Below the pieces are notes generated by a model. That model was not told where the DNA came from, ran no database searches, and saw nothing but the letters and a program-made list of their open reading frames with translations. The position numbers were made by a program, and so were the translations under genes. Positions 56,201-63,830 of a stretch of DNA of 64,000 bases are shown in pieces. Numbering within the stretch: the stretch's first letter is position 1; each line of letters begins with the position of its first letter. The stretch is from Cervus elaphus. Its lineage: Eukaryota > Chordata > Mammalia > Artiodactyla > Cervidae. The DNA is taken from NCBI RefSeq assembly GCF_910594005.1, contig NC_057817.1:29675001-29739000 (forward strand), written 5' to 3'.

Positions 56201-58474
56201 AGGTGGTGGGATCAGGTCCTTGCAGAAGGGGGTGGGCCTGGGAGGAGGGCCGGGGGAGACCAGAAGCCCTGCCCCGAAGCTGAGCCCCTGCCTGCGGGCC
56301 CTGCAGTTACTACAACACCACGTCTGTGCTGCTGTGCCTGAGCATCACGGCCCTCGTCTGCCTCTCGGTCACCGTCTTCAGCTTCCAGACCAAGGTCAGC
56401 TCTGGGGCCCGCCGGCCCGGGAAGGCAGGTGGGGTGCAGGCTCCGAGCTTGGATCCCTGGCTGGGGAGAGGTCACAAGGATGAGAAGCCTGTGGGGAGGG
56501 CACCTGGAGTAGATGGGGAGGAACGCCAGGTTCTGGGGTGAGCCCTGGAAGGTAGCCTGCCCCAGAGGCCTCAGCCTTCCGGCCAGCGCACTGTCTGGCC
56601 ACGGCCCCAAGGGAATGCCGAGCCACCCTGTGCAGGCTTCAGGGGCCCGGCAGCTGACACTCATCCCATCCCTGCAGTTCGACTTCACATCCTGCCAAGG
56701 TGTGCTCTTCGTGCTGCTCATGACTCTCTTCTTCAGCGGACTCATCCTGGCCATCCTCCTGCCCTTCCAATATGTGAGTCTCTGGGTCTCCCAGCCGGCC
56801 CCTTGGGGATGAAGGGGGAGGGATCGCTGGCCCGAGGGTGCCGTTTCCTCCTGCTCCCTCCAGGGAAGGCCCGGAGCCAAGGCCTCACAGCCTGCCATCC
56901 AGTCCTGCCGCTCCTGGCACCTTCCATGGGCTTGTTGGCAGTGTAAGCAAACACAGGCTTTTCTTGACAGGTCTGGGCACCTGCCCGCTCCACAAGCCAC
57001 ATCCGGCTTCACCTTTCCCATCCTCCCCGCTAGGGTGGAGGTGAGGCTGAGGCGGAGGGCTAGGAGCTTTTCTAAACCCTAGGCAGGGGAGGGGCTCTGG
57101 AGCTCCATGGGGCTCCGAAGCCCAGAGGGGCCCTGAGGACAGGCCTTCTGGGACTCTGGGGGCATCAGTCAAGTCCAGAGGGGCAGGATCTGGCTGGCCA
57201 GGCAGGTGGAAATTGAGACAGCAGGGCTCTAAGCACTCCCTCACCTCATGAGGGTGTCCATGGGAACAGTCGAATCTCAGCTCTTTAAGTGTCTGGCCTG
57301 CCCAGGAAACCCAGCTAGGACTGCTCAGGGCTCAGTGACCTATTCCAGGCACTCGGACTGCTGCAGGTGGAGAAGGGGCAGACCAAGGGCATCACAGGAG
57401 GGGATTTGAATCCTGGGAACCCAAGAGAGCAGCTACTAGACCCCTGCTGAAAACCCAGTGCTGTACCTGCCCCCGGGCTCCTCTTGGTCCCCACCACCCC
57501 TTGCCTTCCAGACCAAGGGCAGCCTTCCTCACTGCCCCTCCCCTACCCCGTCCTACCCAGCCCCCAGGTATTGGCTCCCAGTCCAGGACATCAGGATTGG
57601 TTCTGGCATTTCCTTGGCTCTTCCCAGGATCCTGTTGACAAAGGGAGGAGCCGGAGCTGGCCTGGGGGCCTTCTGTGTATCTAGGATGGGGGAGGGGGTA
57701 CAGGAAGCGGCCCAGAGCGTCAAAGAACCCTTTATTGACCCAGGTCAGGCTCACAGGATGCCTGTGTTTCCAGGAATCTTCTGGGGGAAGGCCCTACAGA
57801 GGGCATGGTTGGTTTGGCACCTCTTGCAAGGTTTCCATACACGGCCAGGGGCCCCTGAGGCCCCCGGGGGGAGCAGAGGTTGGGAAGCAGGGGCAGACAA
57901 TCCCATCAAGTTCAGCGACAAGGACTCCAGGTGCCCCTCCTCCCCAGACTCAAGTCTATCCGCTTCTCCCTGAGACCCTCACCCCCACAGGCAGAGCAAG
58001 GGAGTCCCGACAGGGGGGCCGAGAGCACAGGAGTGAGTGCTCACTGGGAGGAGGGCGCAGCCCCCGGCCAGACTCAGGCTGGGAGGATGTCAGGGCCCTA
58101 TAGGATGAGTCCCCCTGGGCCAGCCTCAGCCTGGGGCCCTGTGTGGAGTGAAGAAGTGCTGGCCAGTCAGGAGCTCCCCTGCCAGCCCCTCATGATCACT
58201 GTTATTCTGGGGCTTCCCTAGCCCTGTGAGCACACAGAGGTTTAAGGACCTCTCGGTCTGGGGCTGCGTTAGGGGGGCGGTGAGAGAGAGGGCCCCCACT
58301 GGGGTGGTCTGTCCTGCATCCTCCATTCTCAGGACTGAGCCCTTCTCCCTTCCCCACTGCCCCTCACCTCCACCGCCCACCCTCACCCTCCCTGAGTCCA
58401 TATTTTTGCCTGCCTTGCAGGTGCCCTGGCTCCACGCAGTGTATGCCGTGCTGGGAGCAGGCGTGTTTACATTG
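40895..58474 (+). CDS. FAIM2: FAIM2 (LFG2/TMBIM2), exons 1-11 of the coding sequence; 3' end outside window
   Basis: This is the multi-exon gene for Fas apoptotic inhibitory molecule 2, a neuronal multi-pass membrane protein of the TMBIM (Bax inhibitor-1-like) family that protects cells from Fas-mediated death. The coding join is 40895-40909, 44233-44428, 47506-47609, 48025-48089, 48533-48586, 54851-54901, 55195-55234, 55725-55762, 56307-56394, 56678-56773 and 58421-58474. It totals 801 nt (267 codons) with every phase matching and every intron GT-AG. The N-terminal ~100 residues are cytosolic, Pro/Ser-rich and carry a PPSY motif at 35-38. Hydrophobic segments begin near residue 106 (VYTILLIQLL), and an N-T-T sequon lies at N191. 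The part seen matches recalled human FAIM2 almost residue for residue. No stop or frameshift was found. The missing end should be one terminal exon of about 49 codons. Identification is near certain; the product is only partly in view. Confidence 0.97.
41203..41246 (+). repeat. (GT)22 microsatellite in FAIM2 intron 1
   Basis: Twenty-two perfect GT units begin 294 bp after the exon 1 donor. Confidence 0.99.
41247..42640. other. FAIM2 intron 1 sequence, nothing further recognised
   Basis: No repeat element or exon was recognised between the GT run and the intronic Bov-tA. Confidence 0.5.
42658..42877 (-). mobile_element. Bov-tA SINE in FAIM2 intron 1
   Basis: Reverse copy, antisense to FAIM2, after a (gaaa)n run, with a perfect 12-bp TSD tgagatttccaa at 42646-42657 and 42878-42889. 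Confidence 0.95.
43060..43185 (+). mobile_element. MIR SINE in intron 1
   Basis: 'tttgagtcattcttcctctc' and 'cctcagttccctcatttaa' are forward MIR core. A reverse L2-like piece follows at 43190-43310. Confidence 0.65.
43430..44090 (-). mobile_element. Old L1 in intron 1, split by CHR SINE
   Basis: Reverse L1 text ('cagctttattgggggtag', 'tgttaactctagccaccatg', 'aataatattccattgtat') ends about 140 bp before exon 2. Confidence 0.88.
43477..43588 (+). mobile_element. CHR-type SINE inserted in L1
   Basis: Forward copy with a perfect 12-bp TSD aaattgtatata at 43465-43476 and 43589-43600. Confidence 0.93.
44233..44428 (+). CDS. FAIM2: FAIM2 coding exon 2 (residues 6-71, N-terminal cytosolic domain)
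   Basis: The acceptor ccacag and donor gtaagt bracket 196 nt that begin L-S-V-A-N-K and end V-D-P plus one base. The exon holds the PPSY motif (residues 35-38, a possible WW-domain ligand) and a Pro/Ala-rich stretch with two runs of seven C at 44383-44397. L1 sequence ends only about 150 bp upstream. Intron 2 is 3077 bp. Confidence 0.96.
45004..45212 (+). mobile_element. Bov-tA SINE in FAIM2 intron 2
   Basis: Forward, well-preserved copy from 'ttccctggtgggtcagacg' to 'cacgactgagcaactaac'. An imperfect 'ccag(g)cctta' flanks both sides. Confidence 0.93.
45213..45890. other. FAIM2 intron 2 sequence, nothing recognised
   Basis: No repeat or exon was supported. Confidence 0.45.
45895..46700 (-). 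mobile_element. L2 region in intron 2, split by Bov-tA
   Basis: 'catcgtgcctggcactgag', 'agacttcctggaggaagg' and, after the SINE, 'gcagtggggagccatcaaag' follow the reverse L2 order. Confidence 0.7.
46352..46555 (-). mobile_element. Bov-tA SINE in FAIM2 intron 2
   Basis: Reverse copy with a perfect 11-bp TSD aaaaggcagtg at 46341-46351 and 46556-46566. Confidence 0.95.
46760..46885 (-). mobile_element. MIR fragment in intron 2
   Basis: 'ggactcagagaaggctggtg' and 'ttaaggtcacacagctagg' are reverse MIR core. Confidence 0.65.
47506..47609 (+). CDS. FAIM2: FAIM2 coding exon 3 (residues 71-105)
   Basis: The 104-nt exon follows acceptor cacccag and precedes donor gtaact. It encodes the Ser-rich linker and the conserved TFSWDDQKVRRVFIRK segment just before the first membrane span. 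With this acceptor residue 71 is Asn; recalled human sequence has Ser. A second AG four bases downstream would shift the frame. Intron 3 is 415 bp. Confidence 0.96.
48025..48089 (+). CDS. FAIM2: FAIM2 coding exon 4 (first transmembrane segment)
   Basis: The 65-nt exon encodes V-Y-T-I-L-L-I-Q-L-L-V-T-L-G-V-V-A-L-F-T-F plus two bases of the next Cys codon. This is an uninterrupted hydrophobic span, the first TM helix of the TMBIM fold. The acceptor is cgccag and the donor gtgagt. Intron 4 is 443 bp. Confidence 0.96.
48533..48586 (+). CDS. FAIM2: FAIM2 coding exon 5 (loop 1 and start of TM2)
   Basis: The 54-nt exon completes the split Cys codon and encodes D-P-V-K-D-Y-V-Q-A-N-P-G-W-Y-W-A-S before a split Tyr codon. 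The acceptor is ctgcag and the donor gtgagt. It is followed by intron 5 (6264 bp), the longest intron complete in the window. Confidence 0.96.
48885..49165 (-). mobile_element. MIR SINE in intron 5
   Basis: 'taatagctgccacttataaa', 'gtttgcccaaggtcacacag' and 'gctggggttcaaacccaag' are in reverse MIR order. Confidence 0.82.
49285..49448 (+). mobile_element. CHR-type SINE in intron 5
   Basis: Forward copy with (aaat)n tail and 15-bp near-perfect TSD aagaaatt(a/g)ttctgg at 49270-49284 and 49449-49463. Confidence 0.93.
49464..50775. other. FAIM2 intron 5 sequence, nothing recognised
   Basis: No exon, RNA gene or clear repeat was supported in this 1.3 kb. Confidence 0.45.
50775..50975 (-). mobile_element. 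MIR SINE in intron 5
   Basis: 'ggcactgtgccatgggatt', 'attaccattttatacatga' and 'gagccaggattgaagcctg' follow reverse MIR order. Confidence 0.8.
51460..51660 (-). mobile_element. MIR SINE in intron 5
   Basis: 'cctattttacaaagcagga' and 'gttcaaggtcacgcgatag' are reverse MIR core. An L2-like scrap follows at 51765-51870. Confidence 0.7.
52150..53720 (-). mobile_element. Long L2 copy in intron 5, antisense to FAIM2
   Basis: About 1.5 kb of G/A-rich text keeps the reverse L2 order far into its coding part: 'gaagagtcacatgatggg', 'gggtgactccaaagctgc', 'ggcatgtttctaaatgtg', 'gaccaagggagttagg' and 'caagaagcttggctgtaagg'. It is highly diverged with no intact frame. Confidence 0.65.
53985..54215 (+). 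mobile_element. MIR SINE, near full length, in intron 5
   Basis: The whole consensus order is visible: 'ggggtagtggttataagc', 'gcctgggttctaaccctgc', 'agctgtgtgaccttggac', 'gatgatgtgaggattat' and 'ggctggcacatagaaaac'. Confidence 0.93.
54252..54473 (-). mobile_element. Bov-tA SINE in FAIM2 intron 5
   Basis: Reverse copy from 'gtgcatgctcagtcatgtc' to 'gccacctgagaagctc'. Both flanks are TA/CA microsatellite, so a clean TSD cannot be read. Confidence 0.92.
54474..54549. repeat. Compound (TA)n(CA)n microsatellite
   Basis: TA-rich runs with TG interruptions pass into twelve or so CA units ending near 54548, about 300 bp before exon 6. Confidence 0.95.
54851..54901 (+). CDS. FAIM2: FAIM2 coding exon 6 (TM2)
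   Basis: The 51-nt exon encodes (Y)-A-V-F-F-A-T-Y-L-T-L-A-C-C-S-G-P plus two bases of an Arg codon. The acceptor is tcacag and the donor gtaatg. Intron 6 is only 293 bp. Confidence 0.95.
55195..55234 (+). CDS. FAIM2: FAIM2 coding exon 7 (start of TM3)
   Basis: The 40-nt exon completes Arg and encodes R-H-F-P-W-N-L-I-L-L-T-I-F. The acceptor is ttacag and the donor gtaagt. H-F-P-W-N is a conserved FAIM2 signature entering TM3. Intron 7 is 490 bp. Confidence 0.95.
55725..55762 (+). CDS. FAIM2: FAIM2 coding exon 8 (rest of TM3)
   Basis: The 38-nt exon encodes T-L-S-M-A-Y-L-T-G-M-L-S plus two bases of Ser188. The acceptor is tttcag and the donor gtaaag. Intron 8 is 544 bp. Confidence 0.95.
56307..56394 (+). 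CDS. FAIM2: FAIM2 coding exon 9 (N191 sequon and TM4)
   Basis: The 88-nt exon encodes the Y-Y-N-T-T loop (N-linked sequon at N191, as recalled for human) and the hydrophobic S-V-L-L-C-L-S-I-T-A-L-V-C-L-S-V-T-V-F-S-F span. The acceptor is ctgcag and the donor gtcagc. Intron 9 is 283 bp. Confidence 0.96.
56678..56773 (+). CDS. FAIM2: FAIM2 coding exon 10 (TM5)
   Basis: The 96-nt phase-0 exon runs from F-D-F-T-S-C-Q-G to L-L-P-F-Q-Y and encodes 32 residues containing one strongly hydrophobic span. The acceptor is ctgcag and the donor gtgagt. Intron 10 is 1647 bp. Confidence 0.96.
56774..58420. other. FAIM2 intron 10, GC-rich, no repeat recognised
   Basis: Nothing beyond intron sequence was recognised. 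It is GC-rich and lacks SINE or LINE insertions. Confidence 0.5.
58421..58474 (+). CDS. FAIM2: FAIM2 coding exon 11 (start of TM6); last exon in window
   Basis: The 54-nt phase-0 exon encodes V-P-W-L-H-A-V-Y-A-V-L-G-A-G-V-F-T-L, then donor gtgagt. In other mammals the protein continues with the L-D-T-Q-L-L part of TM6 and the last helix. I found no match to that exon in 58475-64000, so intron 11 exceeds 5.5 kb here. Confidence 0.95.
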
Positions 58475-58884
58475 GTGAGTGTACCCCGCTTCTCAGCCCC
58501 CCACCACCTCCTTAGGCCCCTCTTCTGTCCCTATCTTCCTCATAGTCCACTTCTCTGAACCCCCATGGAGCATCAATGGGCTGGGGCGGGACTCAGTGCT
58601 ACTCAGGTCTCCAAGACAGATCAGCTGACCTGTGCACTGGCGTGGAAGGTTGTAACAGCAGGATTGACACTTTAAACAGAGCTGAGAAGAAGTACCCCTG
58701 GTTCCTGGGGAGAGGTTCAGTGCCGCTTGTGGGAGCACGAAAGTGAGGGTGGACTAAGTTAGCCATGGCTGTCTCCTGGAGGTAATCTGGGAAGACTTCT
58801 TGGAGCAAAGGAGATTCCAGGTACTCTGTGACAGATGCATTTAGATTGAACTTGTCCTTGGCTGCCCTCACCAAGCTGAGAGTG

Positions 58885-59050
58885 TTAATGATGATGATAA
58901 CAATAACAGTGATAGTTAATATTTTATTGAGCGCTCACTTCTCCCACAGCAAGCTCTTCACATATACTAACTCCTCACTGTAGCTCTATAAAATAGGTTC
59001 TGCTATTCTCAAATTAAGATGAGAAGCTTGAGCTCAGAGACTTTAAATCC
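58885..59050 (-). mobile_element. MIR SINE in intron 11
   Basis: 'attttattgagcgctcact' and 'taagatgagaagcttgagc' fit reverse MIR. Confidence 0.7.
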
Positions 59051-59051
59051 C

Positions 59052-59105
59052 TCCCCAGGTGGCACTAGTGGGAAAGAAGCCGCCTGCCAATGCAGGAGAC
59101 ATAAG
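59052..59105 (+). mobile_element. Bov-tA 5' fragment
   Basis: 'ccccaggtggcactagtg' and 'cctgccaatgcaggagac' are the tRNA-like first quarter of a forward Bov-tA, cut off at about 59105. Confidence 0.85.
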
Positions 59106-59134
59106 AAAACAAATGGTAAATCAACTAGCATAGT

Positions 59135-59280
59135 CTTGGTCAAGACTAGGGGTGCCAACTCATCCTGGTTGACCCAGAACTTTACTGGTTTCAGCACTGA
59201 AAGTCCCCCTTCTTGGGGGGAAACCCCCTAGGAACTGCAAGGTTGGACAAAGCAGGATGGTTGATTATCCTATGACACTA
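59135..59280. mobile_element. Possible short DNA-transposon relic
   Basis: 'caactcatcctggttgacc' near the left end and the inverse-like 'caggatggttgattatcc' near the right suggest terminal inverted repeats of an old non-autonomous element. Family not assigned. Confidence 0.4.
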
Positions 59281-59320
59281 ATTGGTCTTGGTTCCTGGAC
59301 CAGCAGTCTTTCCTACAGAT

Positions 59321-59540
59321 GTGTGTGTGTTTAGTCACTCAGAGATGTCCACCTCTTTGCAACCCCATGGACTGTAGCTTGCCAGGCTCCTCTGTCCATG
59401 GGGATTCTCCAGGCAAGAATACTGGACTGGGTTGCCATGTCCTTTTCCAGGGGATCCTTCTGACCCAGGGATCGAACCCACATCTCATATCTCCTGCACT
59501 GCAGGCAGAGTTTTCACCTACTGAGCCATCAGGGAAGCCC
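59321..59540 (-). mobile_element. Bov-tA SINE in intron 11
   Basis: Reverse copy flanked by the 11-bp TSD ttcct(a/g)cagat at 59310-59320 and 59541-59551. Confidence 0.94.
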
Positions 59541-59551
59541 TTCCTGCAGAT

Positions 59552-59868
59552 AGTACCTGCTGAAGACAAATCTCAATGAAAAGGATGGGTCAGGGGAGTC
59601 AACCTAGGAGGAAAGGAAGCAGGAGGGTCAGACTTCGGGGAGTGAGACTGGGGAAGCCTCAGAGAATGGTGTTTGCAGGGACAAATGGAAGAAGAAGAGG
59701 GGTCCAGGCAGGGCAGAGTGGGAGGAGGGCAATCGCCGAGGGAGGGTCAGGAAGTGTACTTGGCTTCCCGCTGCTGCATGTGCGTCAGCTGTGCGGGGAG
59801 ACTGTGCAGACAGGTAGGGTTGGATGAACAGTAATCCCTTAAATTTGTTTAATAATCACTTGTTATTA
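59552..59868. other. FAIM2 intron 11 sequence, nothing recognised
   Basis: G/A-rich on the + strand; no exon or named repeat was supported. Confidence 0.4.
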
Positions 59869-59869
59869 G

Positions 59870-60075
59870 AAATAATAAAAATAATCCCAACCATTGGTTC
59901 CACCCTTTCCTATTTACAAAGCACTTTCACACATATTACCTCATGGGATCTCCATCACATCCCAGGGAGGGAGGCAATGCTGCTGATAGAAGACCTGCTT
60001 TCTAGATATACCTGAGGTCGTGGGTGTTAAGGGGCTGGCACAGAGTCCCACTGCCAGTAAAGGGCAGATTTAGGG
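59870..60075 (-). mobile_element. MIR SINE in intron 11
   Basis: 'tatttacaaagcactttcac' and 'cagtaaagggcagatttag' fit reverse MIR. Confidence 0.65.
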
Positions 60076-60424
60076 CAGGACCCAGTTGTCCTGGGCCCAG
60101 CCTGCTGCCATTTCCAGACCCTCCATCGTCGCCCTCAAAGAGGACAACTTCTATTGGCTTGAAGTGGGGAGAGGCTGGGGCGATCTCTCTGGCAATGTTC
60201 CCCCTCTTTCTCTTGCACCATCTGTATTGCCCTTTCTACTGGATTATTTCCATCAGCATAAAAACAGGCTTTAATTTCTCCCAAATGAAAAAATAGCAAT
60301 ACAAAAAACCCTTAACTCACACTTCCCCCTAGTCCCCCCATGTAGAGCAAAGCTTCTTATAAGGGAATCTACGCTGTCTCCAATTCTTCTCTCTTCCTCC
60401 CTTCTCTCCACTCCATCATTCTTG

Positions 60425-60753
60425 TGTGTGCTTAGTCGCTCAGGCATGTCTGACTCTTTGCGACCCCATGGATGGTAGCCCGCCAGGCTCCTTTGTCCAT
60501 GGGGATTCTCCAGGCAAGAATACTGGAATGGGTTGCCATGCCCTCCTCCAGGAGATCTTCCCAACCCAGGGATTGAACCCCAGTCTCCCACACTGCAGAT
60601 GGATTCTTTACTGTCTGAGACACCAGGAAAGCCCATGAATACGGGAGTGGGTAGCCTATCCCTTCTCCAGGGGATCCTCCTGACCCAGGAATCAAACCTG
60701 GGTCTCCTGCATTGCAGGCAGATTCTTTACCGGCTGAGCTACCAGGGAAGCCT
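60425..60753 (-). mobile_element. Dimeric / tandemly duplicated Bov-tA
   Basis: A complete reverse Bov-tA (60425-60634) is followed directly by a second partial unit (about 60635-60753) repeating 'gagtgggtagcctatccc', 'ccaggggatcctcctgac' and 'gagctaccagggaagcc'. The tRNA-like half is therefore present twice. Confidence 0.9.
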
Positions 60754-60799
60754 GAATCCTCTTTAAATGTTCTCATCAGGGTCCCCAGTGGGCTCCCTA

Positions 60800-62110
60800 T
60801 GACTGAATCCAGTGGTCTTTCTTAGTCCTTTATCTTGCTCGACTCTTGGTAGCATTTGGGACAATTGTTCGTGCCCTCCTCCCAGAAGCATCTTCTTCAC
60901 TTGGTATCCAAGCACCAGCTCTCCTGGTTTTCCTCCTGGGTCACACTGGAGGGTTCTAGGGCTGTGGACCTTCTAGCCTAGCTTCCTAGGGGACTTCAGA
61001 CTATCTCAAGGCTTTGAACACCATTTTTTAGGATGATGATCCTATGTTTTACATCACTGGCCTAGAATCCCTCACTAGAATTTCCAGTTGCCTACTCCAT
61101 ATCCCCATTTGGAAATCTAATAGGTACCTCAGACTTAATGTGCACAAAATTGAGCTCCTGCTCTTCTTTTGAACGCTTGCTCCTCCCACAACCCTCCCTG
61201 TCTCTGTTAATGGCAGCTCCATCCTTTCAGTCACTCAGGCCAAAGGCCTTGATGACATCTCAAATCCTCACTCTCCCCACACCCCACAACTGGCCCAGCA
61301 GCAAATCTGGTTGGCCCCACCTTCTGCCTAGAATCTGACTGCTTCTCCTCTGCCTTCATGGCTACTCCCTCGGCCATGTTGCCATCATGTCCCACCTGGA
61401 TTCTTGGAATGGTCTCCCGTGGGTGCTGCCCCCTGCAGTCTGTGTCCTGTACCACAGCAGTGGGAGGGATCCTGTTCACTGTTAAATGAGGTCAGATCAT
61501 TTCTGCACTTGGAGAAGGAAATGGCAGCCCACTCCAGTGTTCTTGCCTGGAGAATCCCAGGGACAGAGGAGCCTGGTGGGCTGCCGTCTGTGGGGTCGCA
61601 CAGAGTCGGACACCACTGAAGCGACTTAGCAGCAGCAGCAGCATTTCTGCACTTGGCCTCCAGCAATCGCTGCCCACCGCCCGCAGACCCTCCTGACCTC
61701 ATGGCTTCCCGCTCCTGGTCACCCACTCTGCTGCAGCCACAAGCATCTTTGCTGCTCCCTAGGATGGCAGGCTCACTCCCAGCCCCAGGCCCCTGCTCCC
61801 ATGGTTGCCTCTGTCGATTCCTTCTGATCTTCTCACCGCTCCCCACCTCCCCTCCTTCAATGTTTGCTTTGTTTATAGTCTTGTGTGCTGAGTGTGTTTA
61901 CACACACACATGCACATGTAGGCATGCCTATAGGTTGCTCCCTTTATTTCTCTCCATCGCACATCTCATCCTCTGACATACTGAATATTTTTCTGGTTTG
62001 TTTATTTATTGTCTCCATCCAGCAGAATTTAAGTTCCTTGAAGGCAGGGATTTGGGTCTGGCTGGCTTGTCGCTGCACCCACAGTGTCTAGAAAAGTGGA
62101 TGGCTGTTCT
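60800..62110 (+). mobile_element. Long L2 copy in intron 11, sense to FAIM2, split by SINE
   Basis: Forward L2 text extends well into the coding part ('cctcagacttaatgtgcac', 'ctgactgcttctcctctgc', 'ggaatggtctcccgtggg') and reaches the 3' end ('aatttaagttccttgaagg', 'cacagtgtctagaaaag'). Confidence 0.75.
61513..61641 (+). mobile_element. Bov-tA2-like SINE, 5'-truncated
   Basis: A forward copy lacking the tRNA-like half, with an (agc)n tail, inserted in L2 with a perfect 15-bp TSD catttctgcacttgg at 61498-61512 and 61642-61656. Confidence 0.95.
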
Positions 62111-63690
62111 ACCCACAGCCTAGGGGTTTGCAGCAGGCACCCCTAGATGTTTTCAGAATGAACAGACTCCAGAGAGGCCAGGTCCAGCTGAGGCACTGTA
62201 AGAGTGAGGCACAGAAAGCATGACTGCACAGCTGACTTAGGCATCCATCTCCTGTGAGTCACAGGGGAGGAGGAACCACTGCACCTAATTACCCATTAAT
62301 GTCTCATTAGGAGAGCGACACTCTGACTCTCCAACAGGCCTCAGTCAGGCTCATCCTTCAAGTCATGTAAACAGTGGTCAGGAGCAGTGGCGTCTGTCCC
62401 CCGCCCCATCCCCTGCCCTCTGTTACCTGGATCAGAGGAAGGAAGAGCTGCAGCCCATCCCATGGTGTGGGGAGGGTTGAGGAGGGGCCGCTGGACTCAT
62501 TCCGCTCCCTCCCTCTCAGTTTCATGTGGATGGAGGCCCACAGAGGCCCAGCCCCATAAGAATTAAGGTTCCCGTGCCTTTCCATTAACCTCAACTCGGA
62601 AGGTCCTTGACCTCAATCTGATCCTGCTTCCAGCATCACTTCTATCCTTTGGAATCTGTGGTCCAACCTATCCCCAGAACCGGTGCCCAGCACCCCTGGT
62701 CTCTCTGTCTGTCCATCCTGCCTTCTCCTACCCTAGCCTTTGACGAATTCTCATCACTGTGAAGGGAACTCCCAGCACTGCAGCTAGTCAAGGATGTTTC
62801 ACTCAGCAATCCATGCCCCTCTTGCTGCCTCGGGGAGGATGTGTGAGAAAAGGGAGAAAAGAAGTGTTAGAGGAGGGCCCAGCCCCCAGTGAGAACCGCC
62901 CCAACCCCACCAGCCTGGGCCTTGGAAGGGCTGTGAGAAGCAAAGGACTTTCTCCTACAGACCTCAGCCCCTCCCCTGAAAGATTGCCATCTTGGATAGC
63001 AGGGCCTCCCAGCTGGACTAGGCTGAGAATGGGGAGATGGGGAGCCATGGTCCTGCTGGCAGGGACGGGCCCCTCCTAGGCCTCACCCTGACTAGCCTTG
63101 GCACATTCTCGAGAGGCTTGGGTTTTTATCCATTGCCCTACCCTGTAACCCCGCTCTGGGCACCACACTCAAAATGCCAGTGGAAGTGGTGAGTCAGTTG
63201 GAAGTTTCTGGCCTCAGGGTGGCCCCGTTCTCCTCTCCCTTCTATTGCCCCCTCCTTGAGTGCATTTTTGTAGAAGCTGATGGAAAGCGAGGCAGGGGAG
63301 CATGATGGGTGGGCTGGGGTGGTGAGGCAAGGGGCAGGGTCTGGGACAGAGCAGGAGAGTTGAGGCAGGGAGAAAGAGAGAGGGAGTGAGCCCACAGGGC
63401 CTGGACAGCTGCCTTCCTGCTGTGGCAGCACCTCTGTACCTGCATGACTGTGGGCAGGTGCTCTACCTCAGAGCTGGTCCTTCTCTGGGGAAGTGAAGTC
63501 TCCCAGTCCCTGAAATCATGAAGCCAAGCCCTTATACCTGGGGAGAAACCAGAAATAGGACTTTAGGTGACAGGCCCAATGGGAAGAGAACTCTCTTCTG
63601 CCTGTGCCACCTGGCCAGTTTCAGGACCTCTGGCAACTTTCGTTCCTGTGCTTTAAGGAAGATGAGTGAGAAGCCAGATTCATGAGTAGG
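62111..63690. other. FAIM2 intron 11 sequence, nothing recognised
   Basis: No exon was found, including no match to the expected FAIM2 terminal exon. The AT-rich patch at 62285-62315 stands out and is noted as a finding. Confidence 0.5.
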
Positions 63691-63830
63691 ACAGAGGCTG
63701 GGAGATTAGTTAGGAGGCCGCTGCAGTGTCCCAGAGTCAAGGACAGGGTGGCCTGGAGCATTTGCGTGGTCAGTACAGGATGCGTCAGGGTCTGATGGTG
63801 TCTGGATGAGTGAAGCTTGGATGGGAAGAT
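63690..63830 (-). mobile_element. L2 fragment
   Basis: 'ttagttaggaggccgctgc' and the following 'gtcaaggacagggtggcc' match an internal L2 block in reverse. Confidence 0.5.

Noticed and set aside
56212..57021. 269-codon open frame on the - strand
   Set aside because: It lies antisense over FAIM2 exons 9-10 and introns, arises from GC-rich coding DNA read backwards, and shows no protein family features.
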